DNA from: Thermoplasmata archaeon
GTDB lineage: Archaea > Thermoplasmatota > Thermoplasmata > Lutacidiplasmatales > UBA184
Direction of reading: 5' to 3'
DNA length: 11,567 nucleotides
NCBI GenBank assembly: GCA_030040755.1
Contig: JASHTC010000123.1
Coordinates: 1-11,567, forward strand
The position numbers and the translations under genes were made by a program. The notes beneath the pieces are model-generated. The model did no database searches and was not told the DNA's origin. It was given only the letters and a program-made list of their open reading frames with translations. This document shows positions 7,191 through 11,567 of the stretch, one piece after another. Position 1 is the first letter of the stretch. Each line of letters starts with the position of its first letter.

Positions 7191-7214
7191 CACAATCGCT
7201 ATAGCTGGGTTGTG
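7191..7214 (+). promoter_or_regulatory. vapBC promoter with TATA box inside an imperfect palindrome
   Basis: GCTATAGC at 7198-7205 is itself palindromic, and its centre is about 27 bases before the vapB ATG, as for an archaeal TATA box serving a leaderless mRNA. It is flanked by CACAA (7191-7195) and TTGTG (7210-7214), arms of an imperfect inverted repeat with unequal spacers (2 and 4 bases). An operator overlapping the TATA box would suit autorepression by a VapB-VapC complex. A second A-T-rich run, TGATATAT, lies at 7173-7180. Confidence 0.4.
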
Positions 7215-7228
7215 CGGTAACCACAGAG

Positions 7229-7480
7229 ATGGCGAGCAAGACCGTGGCGCTCGACGCCGAGGCCTACGAGCTGTTGGTTCGGTCCAAACGAGCCGGAGAG
7301 ACCTTCAGCGAGGTCGTCCGACGGAAACTCCGACCTCCGTCCCGAATCTCGGACCTGGCAGGTTCTCTCAAGGACCTCGCTCCCGAGGTTTGGCCCGAGA
7401 TCACGCGAGAGCGCGAGGTCCACCGACGAAAGGACGCGCAGCGGCAGAATCGACGGAATCGGCCCAAGGGCGGTCGATGA
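7229..7480 (+). CDS. vapB: VapB-type antitoxin
   Basis: An 83-residue protein. The N-terminus (MASKTVALDAEAYELLVRSKRAGETFSEVVRRKL) matches the VAPB_antitox/DUF217 family (COG1753) common in archaea. A short strand for DNA binding is followed by helices, with the typical Y.LL...K..GE.FS.V.RR pattern at residues 14-33. The middle part, LAGSLKDLAPEVWPEI, and the very basic tail (residues 65-83) would wrap the toxin. The antitoxin neutralises VapC and usually represses its own promoter. ATG at 7229 has no Shine-Dalgarno but has a TATA-like box about 27 bases upstream. The stop codon overlaps the vapC start (ATGA), the normal coupling in such operons. Confidence 0.9.
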   Translation: MASKTVALDAEAYELLVRSKRAGETFSEVVRRKLRPPSRISDLAGSLKDLAPEVWPEITREREVHRRKDAQRQNRRNRPKGGR

Positions 7481-7863
7481 GGGCGCTCGACGCGACCTAC
7501 TGCTTCGACCTGCTCCGCGGCGATGCCGGCGCCCGGGACCGGGCCGTCGAGTGGGAGACCGAGCAAGAGCTTCTCGCGATTCCCACGCCCGCCCTGGCCG
7601 AGTTCCTCCGGTCCGGATATCGCCGGGGCGGCCGACTGCTCGAGCGGTCCCTTGCATTGACCCGTCGTCTCGAAGTACTCCCGCTCGACGGGGACACCGC
7701 CGAGGAGGCGGCGCGGCTGGGGGGTGACCTGGACCGACGCGGACTCGCGGTGGGCAATCTCGACCTCCTCATCGCCGCCATCGCCCGCAGGCACCGAGCG
7801 ATCCTGGTCACCCGGGACCAGGATTTCCAAAGAATCCCGGGACTCCACCTCGAGACGTACTAG
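7477..7863 (+). CDS. vapC: VapC-type PIN-domain toxin ribonuclease
   Basis: A 128-residue single PIN domain. The expected acidic metal ligands are in place: D5 (ALDATYC), E42 (TPALAEF), D96 (GNLDLLIAAIA) and D114 (VTRDQDF), with D116 nearby. The family cleaves RNA, often tRNA or rRNA, when the antitoxin is lost. The actual target here is not predictable. ATG at 7477 overlaps the vapB stop by four bases, which fixes the start. The strand-5 residues after the first Asp (ATYCFDLL) differ somewhat from the frequent D-T/S-N-V/I pattern, but the site looks intact. Toxin-antitoxin pairs stabilise integrated or accessory DNA, which suits its place between two copies of the tRNA-derived repeat. Confidence 0.9.
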   Translation: MRALDATYCFDLLRGDAGARDRAVEWETEQELLAIPTPALAEFLRSGYRRGGRLLERSLALTRRLEVLPLDGDTAEEAARLGGDLDRRGLAVGNLDLLIAAIARRHRAILVTRDQDFQRIPGLHLETY

Positions 7864-8130
7864 CCTTGCCGACTCCTGGCGAATGGGGCGAACGGCCCGG
7901 AGCGGGACATGCCTACTCGACGGCGGAAAGCTCCCCGACGCTTCCCTACACAGCGCTGGCCAACGTTCCCCCCTCGATGCACCATGCGGCGAGCCGGCCG
8001 AACGCGACGGTGTCGTGATGCCGGGCATCTTGGTCTCTCCTCTCGAGGACCATGCGCCCGGTGGGCTCGGGGTTGGTCCATCTGTTGCCTCCTATCGGTC
8101 AGGAATCCCTTTCGTGATACGATGGAAAGC

Positions 8131-8146
8131 GCCCCGCTCGGGGCTA
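8131..8146 (+). repeat. Direct repeat copy 3 (shortened)
   Basis: GCCCCGCTCGGGGCTA is identical to 7142-7157 of copy 2. Thirteen of its bases (8134-8146) are identical to the tRNA-Gln 3' region at 4846-4858. The flanks differ except for TCCG, which follows shortly after both copies 2 and 3. It is palindromic like copy 2 and has the same orientation. Confidence 0.45.
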
Positions 8147-8148
8147 TC

Positions 8149-8169
8149 CGAACGGGGGCCGCCCGTTCG
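8149..8169. repeat. Perfect 8-bp inverted repeat
   Basis: CGAACGGG and CCCGTTCG are separated by five bases (GGCCG). It lies two bases after repeat copy 3, so the two palindromes are side by side. There is no T-tract. It could be a protein-binding site, an RNA hairpin or part of the island end. Confidence 0.45.
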
Positions 8170-8256
8170 AACCGAAGTCCGCTTAGTCCCCCGGGCCAGG
8201 CCGGCCGCGCTGGGCCCGACGGCGATGACATGCCTGACTCTGCTCCTCCTCGCCCC

Positions 8257-8284
8257 CCCCGCCCTCCGGGGGAGGGAGGCGGGG
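8257..8284 (-). terminator. GC-rich hairpin downstream of the zinc-ribbon gene
   Basis: CCCTCC (8262-8267) pairs with GGAGGG (8271-8276) around a GGG loop. CCCCG (8257-8261) extends the stem with CGGGG (8280-8284), leaving a three-base AGG bulge. It lies 47 bases past the stop of the minus-strand gene ending at 8332. Archaeal terminators usually rely on T-tracts and none is seen, so the terminator role is tentative. Confidence 0.25.
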
Positions 8285-8331
8285 CCAACCCCTCCCGGCC
8301 CCGGCCGACCGTCGCCCTGCTTCCGTCCGAA

Positions 8332-8625
8332 TTATCTAGAGTGCGCCAGCGGCTTACCGCATCTACCGCAGAAATGCCTTCCCCCTGGGTTGTCCGAGCC
8401 ACAGGAAGGGCAGACTCGCCTTGTCCAGGCCCGGCGGCCGACAATCATGGGGACCAGACCCACCCCGACGATCACCGTACCCGCGAAGGACAGCCCCGGG
8501 TTGTCTTGGCCGAGGGCTACAAAGGCCAGGGCGAGCCCAACCAGCGCGACCGCCGTTCCGCCCAGCAAGAGGGGAAGGGCCCAGGGTGGGCGGCCAGAGT
8601 CAGGAACTCCCACGGATTCCCCCAT
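8332..8625 (-). CDS. Small two-TM zinc-ribbon membrane protein
   Basis: A 97-residue protein. Residues 1-14 are hydrophilic, two hydrophobic segments follow at about 15-39 and 46-64, then a basic RRAWTRR linker, and last a zinc ribbon with CPSC at 72-75 and CGRC at 86-89 (four Cys ligands). The basic linker after the second helix suggests that the ribbon is cytosolic. Proteins with a terminal zinc ribbon and a few TM helices are very frequent in archaea and mostly of unknown function. The chosen ATG (8625-8623) follows an AAGGA-like run in GAAGGACC. Two in-frame starts further upstream (8655 and 8694) would add a basic, unconvincing stretch. The gene stands alone, 256 bases from the methyltransferase gene. 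Confidence 0.75.
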   Translation of the reverse strand: MGESVGVPDSGRPPWALPLLLGGTAVALVGLALAFVALGQDNPGLSFAGTVIVGVGLVPMIVGRRAWTRRVCPSCGSDNPGGRHFCGRCGKPLAHSR

Positions 8626-8720
8626 GGTCCTTCGAAGAGATAGAGGATGTCCCATTCTTCCGGACGCAGCCTGCTCGGGCGAGTGGCACCGCACGGACGC
8701 TTCGGGACGCCGGAGGGACA

Positions 8721-8736
8721 GGAAGGTTCCCCTTCC
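8721..8736. repeat. Perfect 6-bp hairpin GGAAGG/CCTTCC
   Basis: GGAAGG and CCTTCC flank a TTCC loop in the 256-base gap between the methyltransferase stop (8882) and the zinc-ribbon start (8625). Nearby are the short palindrome CCACCGTGG (8740-8748) and GGGGGG-A-CCCCCC (8754-8766). On the minus strand these follow the methyltransferase gene and might end its transcript. Apart from these the gap shows nothing. Confidence 0.35.
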
Positions 8737-8881
8737 TAACCACCGTGGTCAGTGGGGGGACCCCCCGAGGCCTCACACGGGGCGGTGGCTGCGCCCCACG
8801 TTCGCGCGAGTGGGACCAGGGGGAACGTCGGCACCCCCTGGGCGGGCCTTCCAAATGACGACCCGTCTCGCGCGGTGGGCT

Positions 8882-9871
8882 CTAGCTCCGGCGGGCCCGC
8901 ACCAGGAAGGAGGAACGCAGGGATAGCCCGGCGAGACGCAGGAGCGGGGCATAGGCAAGGGTCACCGCCGTCCCGACGCGGGGTGAGCCTGCGAAGGCTC
9001 CGTGATCGCCGCCCCCGCTCCGCACTCCCGCCATGTAGCCTAGGGCGAGGGGGACGACCGTCAGGTCGTTCTGATAGTATACCGCCTCCACCTGAGCGCC
9101 GAAACGCTCCAGGAGGCGAGTCATCGAGCCTGGGCTGAAGTGATACCGGTGGCGAGGGAGCTCGAGCATCGGCCAGGCGGGGCCAAAGAAGCGGCGCCCC
9201 GGCGAGTCGAAGTTGCACAACGCGACCGCGATCACTCCGCCGGGCTTGAGCGCACCCACCGACCGTGCGACGGCGACCTGGGGCCGCTCGCAGTGTTCGA
9301 GCGAGTGGTACATGGTCACGAGGTCGAGCCCCCCATCGGGGTAACGCGCGTCTTCGGCCGTCGCGGTCTCCACCCGGAACCCACGCCCTCGGGCCACGTC
9401 GGCGGCGGAGGGGGACGGCTCGATGCCCCGAACGTCCCACCCGAGCGCAGCGAGGTGGCCGAGGTACCGCCCCGCACCGCACCCGACATCGAGCGCCGAC
9501 CCCGGGCTCGCCGCCAGCTCCTCGAGATCCGCGAACTCGGGGTCGCACCAGCGCCAATAGCCCAGGTTCCCGACTTTCCGTGCGACTCGTTCGGAGGCGC
9601 GGGAGGAGCGCCTCCGCACGACGGAGTCGACCGTCGTGTGGAAGGCATAATCGGAAGGGTACATCGAAGCTGGCTCGGGAGGTTCCGCGCAGTACTCGGT
9701 GCGACCGAGCCCACAGCTCGCGCACTCCACGACAGGAAACCTCCGCTCCGAGGTTCGATGGACCAGGTCCGGAGCCGCGAGGAGCGGACGCCATCGGTGC
9801 GCGCCGCAAGAGGGGCACTCGGGAGCGACCTGCTCGGTCGGTTCTCCTCGGTCGGTCTGCGCGTCGTTCAA
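8882..9871 (-). CDS. SAM-dependent methyltransferase with N-terminal zinc ribbon
   Basis: A cytosolic 329-residue protein. The N-terminal part has a four-Cys zinc ribbon (CPSC at 19-22, CASC at 50-53). A class I methyltransferase domain follows: motif I ALDVGCGAG at 127-134, acidic E151 at the end of strand 2 (GIEPS), and DLVTMYHSLEHCERP at 183-197. The LEH pattern is typical of type 11/23 methyltransferases linked to sugar and glycan modification. The C-terminal part includes RHRYHFSPGSMTRLLERFG, a feature of the same group, and a hydrophobic segment near 276-310. The start is TTG at 9871-9869, with a GAGGAAAGG ribosome-binding run directly before it and seven bases after the GT2 stop. This fixes the start and shows that it is cotranscribed with the glycosyltransferase. 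The substrate is likely a sugar or lipid-linked glycan, by context only. Confidence 0.92.
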   Translation of the reverse strand: MNDAQTDRGEPTEQVAPECPSCGAHRWRPLLAAPDLVHRTSERRFPVVECASCGLGRTEYCAEPPEPASMYPSDYAFHTTVDSVVRRRSSRASERVARKVGNLGYWRWCDPEFADLEELAASPGSALDVGCGAGRYLGHLAALGWDVRGIEPSPSAADVARGRGFRVETATAEDARYPDGGLDLVTMYHSLEHCERPQVAVARSVGALKPGGVIAVALCNFDSPGRRFFGPAWPMLELPRHRYHFSPGSMTRLLERFGAQVEAVYYQNDLTVVPLALGYMAGVRSGGGDHGAFAGSPRVGTAVTLAYAPLLRLAGLSLRSSFLVRARRS

Positions 9872-9878
9872 CCTTTCC

Positions 9879-10658
9879 TCAGGCGCTCCTCAGCAGGTAA
9901 TGGGCCATCCGGAGGACGGGGTTCATGTCGACCAGGCGGGCGGACTCGGCGATCTTCGCCTCGACCTCTGCGGGATGGTTCTCGATCGGCTGCATCATCT
10001 CGGCGACGAGCCTCCAGGCCACGAGGTGATGGGCACTCTCGGTCCGTTGCCACTCGACAAAGTTCCGGTAGCCGTCGGGCGGGTGAGTGTGGTTCGTCTC
10101 GTGATACCGGACGTAGGCGAGCGTCTCGGGCAAGGTTTCGGTCGGCGCACCGGCCGCGAGGGGCGCGTATCGGAGGAACGCATCCCCTCCCCAGTCCAGC
10201 CGTCGGAAAAAGGGCCGGATCCGGGGATGGTCGAGGAGCCCGCGACGGACGGAGATCATCGTGGCATTCGCACTCGTGGGGGGCAGCACGCCGATGCGCT
10301 TCCCTTCGCGCATCTTGGCCCCGGAGTGAGCCAGATATTGGAGTTCGGGCCGTTCGCCGAATACCCGGCGGACGGTCGCGACCTTGTGGGGATGCCACCA
10401 ATCGTCGTCATCGACGAGGCTCAGGATGTCGCCCGGCTCGGTGAGTTCGGCGGCCTTTCGATACTTGCTGCCGGTGGTACGCAGTTCGGGGACGGTCACC
10501 CAGTCGACCTTGGAGCTCAAGCGCGGCTCTTCCGGTTCCTCGTAATCGGCGATCACGAGGATCCGGTCGGCGTCCTCAGCCGACCGGATCGCTTCCTGAA
10601 GCCACGGCCAACGCTGGGGGTAGTGCGCCGGGATGACGGCGACGAGGGTCTCGCTCAC
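9879..10658 (-). CDS. GT2-family glycosyltransferase
   Basis: About 259 residues with a GT-A fold. LVAVIPAHYP at 5-14 is the first strand and nucleotide-binding edge, GSKYRKAAELTEPGDILSLVDDDDWWHP at 63-90 contains the DxD metal/nucleotide-sugar site (D83-D86), and RLDWGGDAFLRYAP further on resembles the acceptor-side acidic motif. The enzyme would transfer a sugar from a nucleotide donor to a glycan or lipid carrier at the inner face of the membrane. There is no TM anchor. The frame is open for another 450 bases upstream, but that part is Pro/Arg-rich and not protein-like. GTG at 10658-10656 starts just before the first strand, and GTG at 10694 is an alternative. It lies first in a two-gene unit with the zinc-ribbon methyltransferase, a pairing frequent in surface-glycan loci. 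Confidence 0.88.
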   Translation of the reverse strand: MSETLVAVIPAHYPQRWPWLQEAIRSAEDADRILVIADYEEPEEPRLSSKVDWVTVPELRTTGSKYRKAAELTEPGDILSLVDDDDWWHPHKVATVRRVFGERPELQYLAHSGAKMREGKRIGVLPPTSANATMISVRRGLLDHPRIRPFFRRLDWGGDAFLRYAPLAAGAPTETLPETLAYVRYHETNHTHPPDGYRNFVEWQRTESAHHLVAWRLVAEMMQPIENHPAEVEAKIAESARLVDMNPVLRMAHYLLRSA

Positions 10659-11139
10659 CGGTACGTCCCCGCTTCGCGGGTTGAGGTCGACCACGGCCCG
10701 CCCCGATGGTACATCACGGTCTGGACACCCTAACGGTTGAGGAGCTACGGAGCCGCGGTGGCGACCGCCCGGTACTCTTGCCCCGAAGCCTGGGCTTACA
10801 CCGTGACGGTGAACATCGCGACGGCACGGCGTCGGGGAACGACCACGGCTAAGGGACCAAGTCCGTTGGCTTAAGTCCCCGCCCCTGGGCGGGACCCGAA
10901 GCCTCTGGGGCGAGATGGGCAGGTTCTGGCGGGGGGGGCTCTGCCGAGTCAACCCGTTGGCAAGGGGAGGTTCTGTGCCCACCGGCCCCGGGTCTCGAAG
11001 GGCGCAGGACCCTCCGGCGCCGGGAGTCGTCTGCCGCGCAGGGGGAAGAACGACGCGCTCCTCCGAGGGGGAAGCAGATGGAGGCGTGCGACGGCCCCCC
11101 ACGCGCATCGGAGGCGTCGCCTCTCGGCCGACCTCCCCG
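10659..11139. other. Non-coding gap with inverted repeats
   Basis: I see no gene in these 481 bases. Several inverted repeats are present: AAGCC-TG-GGCTT (10786-10797), ACCGT-G-ACGGT (10800-10810), a GGGAC...GTCCC stem (10853-10879) and an overlapping strong stem (10875-10895). The region must contain the promoter of the GT2-methyltransferase unit, but no clear TATA box could be found. Open frames crossing it have low-complexity, Arg/Pro-rich translations. Confidence 0.6.
10875..10895. repeat. GC-rich hairpin that competes with an upstream stem
   Basis: GTCCCCGCCC (10875-10884) pairs with GGGCGGGAC (10887-10895), with one C bulged. The same GTCCC (10875-10879) can instead pair with GGGAC at 10853-10857, where AAG/CTT extends the stem. 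The two structures exclude each other. On the minus strand they lie about 220 bases before the GT2 start. Confidence 0.35.
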
Positions 11140-11567
11140 CTACGGCAGGTGGTTGAACTTCCGCAGGAGAGCGGGGAACCGTGGGTCCGATCGGATTCCG
11201 TCCAACAGCGGGTCGACCTTCAGGTCCTCGACCCCGAGCACCGTCTTCTGCTCGAACGCCCGGTCGAACCACTCGAAGGCGCGGTCGACGTCGCCGAGCG
11301 CCGCGTACGCTTCGGCGATCACTCCCGCGGGCGCGTGGCCCGTCCTCGCTTCCGTCGCCAACTTCTCCAGGATCTGCTCGGCCTCTTCCGTCCGGCCCGC
11401 GCGGGCGCAGGCGATGGCCAGGATCGCCCGGCGGCCGGGGGCGGTTTCGAACACGCCGGAGGCAGCCTTGCGCACATGCTCGAGCGCCGCTTCGTACCGC
11501 CCCAGGAGCAGCTCGCACTGCCCCTGGTAGATCTCCGACCGGAGGCCGAGCCGCTGCTCGACCGAGT
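11140..11567 (-). CDS. TPR-repeat protein, C-terminal part (start beyond the window)
   Basis: The frame is open from the right edge to the stop at 11142-11140, giving about 141 residues. It consists of TPR helix pairs: YQGQCELLLGRYEAALEHV, then ILAIACARAGRTEEAEQILEKLA, then IAEAYAALGDVDRAFEWFDRAFE. It ends in DPLLDGIRSDPRFPALLRKFNHLP. The last 60 residues follow the same plan as the end of the cyclase-TolB-TPR protein at 4952 (GDLDGCYRWLDRAYANHAL...DPRFRVLLKKMN), so the missing N-terminus may also carry a TolB-like and a signalling or DNA-binding domain. Unlike that gene, it has the high GC of the host. Its function depends on the missing part. Confidence 0.8.
   Translation of the reverse strand, partial: SVEQRLGLRSEIYQGQCELLLGRYEAALEHVRKAASGVFETAPGRRAILAIACARAGRTEEAEQILEKLATEARTGHAPAGVIAEAYAALGDVDRAFEWFDRAFEQKTVLGVEDLKVDPLLDGIRSDPRFPALLRKFNHLP

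Larger units (their letters stand above)
4846..8146 (+). mobile_element. Candidate tRNA-Gln-bounded island made of two adjacent segments
   Basis: The stretch begins inside the 3' end of tRNA-Gln and ends at the last copy of the repeated tRNA 3' sequence. A middle copy at 7145-7160 splits it into a 2.3 kb segment with the cyclase-TPR gene and a 1.0 kb segment with vapBC. All three copies have the same orientation, as expected for attachment sites left by successive integrations at a tRNA gene. Lower GC in the cyclase gene and the presence of a toxin-antitoxin pair agree with transferred DNA. Against this, no integrase, transposase or replication gene is visible. If it is an island it has lost its machinery or was mobilised in trans. 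The repeat is also a GC-rich palindrome that could have another role. Confidence 0.35.
7864..8331. other. Gene-poor region after vapC
   Basis: I see no convincing gene in these 468 bases. Long open frames run through on both strands but code for Arg/Pro/Ser-rich, low-complexity translations typical of GC-rich non-coding DNA. The region holds the third copy of the tRNA-derived repeat (8131-8146), a strong inverted repeat at 8149-8169 and a GC-rich hairpin at 8257-8284. It may be decayed island DNA. Confidence 0.6.

Noticed and set aside
6988..7239. A minus-strand 83-codon frame opposite the region after the cyclase
   Set aside because: It crosses the tRNA-derived repeat and the vapB promoter and shows no known domain. 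The opposite strand has the more protein-like hydrophobic frame.
8161..8177. GTTCGAACC as a second tRNA T-arm near repeat copy 3
   Set aside because: The motif resembles a T-loop, but no acceptor, anticodon or D arm can be folded around it. It is part of the 8149-8169 inverted repeat.
8221..8236. GATGA...CTGA as a C/D box guide RNA
   Set aside because: The boxes are only a few bases apart, the C box is imperfect, and no C'/D' boxes or terminal stem are present.
8754..8766. GGGGGG-A-CCCCCC as a terminator
   Set aside because: The centre is too short for a good loop unless pairs open, and there is no T-tract. It is mentioned only as a palindrome.
7724..8926. A 400-codon plus-strand open frame from inside vapC across the zinc-ribbon gene
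   Set aside because: It overlaps two better supported genes, and its translation is a Pro/Arg/Ser/Thr-rich low-complexity sequence without hydrophobic core or motifs.
8736..9818. A long minus-strand frame inside the methyltransferase gene
   Set aside because: It is the shifted frame of a gene with clear motifs and a ribosome binding site. Its translation is Arg/Pro-rich.
10659..11108. N-terminal extension of the GT2 protein to residue 409
   Set aside because: The added 150 residues are Pro/Arg/Ser-rich and not protein-like. The GT-A fold begins right after the GTG at 10658.
1..11567. CRISPR array, insertion sequence ends or transposase
   Set aside because: No regularly spaced repeats, and no transposase or integrase motifs were found on either strand.

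Overview
The window looks like a GC-rich archaeal chromosome segment. The tRNA-Gln gene has an A1-U72 pair and no encoded CCA. A-T-rich TATA-like boxes sit about 26-28 bases upstream of the tRNA, of pyruvate kinase and of vapB. The VapB antitoxin is of the type common in archaea, and start codons are mixed (ATG, GTG, TTG, perhaps CTG). A high-GC Thermoplasmata-like lineage would fit, but that is an inference. No marker gene in the window settles the taxonomy.

Layout from left to right. (1) Bases 1-3245, plus strand: the tail of a cobalamin/iron-complex substrate-binding protein, a membrane M50 (site-2-protease-like) metalloprotease, an MBL-fold hydrolase and an MFS transporter. They are packed with 1-4 base overlaps or gaps, so they read as one operon. 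(2) Bases 3270-4706, minus strand: pyruvate kinase, convergent with the MFS gene and divergent from the tRNA. (3) Bases 4786-4858: tRNA-Gln(UUG). (4) Bases 4862-8146: an accessory stretch. It holds a 644-residue class III adenylate cyclase/TolB-like/TPR protein of visibly lower GC, a possible small membrane peptide, a vapBC toxin-antitoxin pair and gene-poor DNA. The last 16 bases around the tRNA 3' end recur in direct orientation at 7145-7160, and a shortened copy lies at 8131-8146. The stretch can therefore be read as two adjacent tRNA-bounded segments, one with the cyclase and one with vapBC. No integrase is visible. (5) Bases 8332-8625, minus strand: a small two-TM zinc-ribbon protein. (6) Bases 8882-10658, minus strand: a GT2 glycosyltransferase followed by a zinc-ribbon SAM methyltransferase, an apparent two-gene cell-surface glycan operon. 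(7) Bases 10659-11139: a non-coding gap with several hairpins. (8) Bases 11140-11567, minus strand: the C-terminus of a TPR protein related to the C-terminus of the cyclase at 4952.

The most interesting feature is the tRNA-Gln-linked stretch: tandem repeats of the tRNA 3' end, each followed by a self-contained accessory cassette (a multidomain cAMP-type signalling protein, then a toxin-antitoxin pair). A recurring start arrangement, with a TATA-like box about 26-28 bases before the start codon and no Shine-Dalgarno, suggests leaderless mRNAs for pyk and vapB and perhaps for the cyclase.
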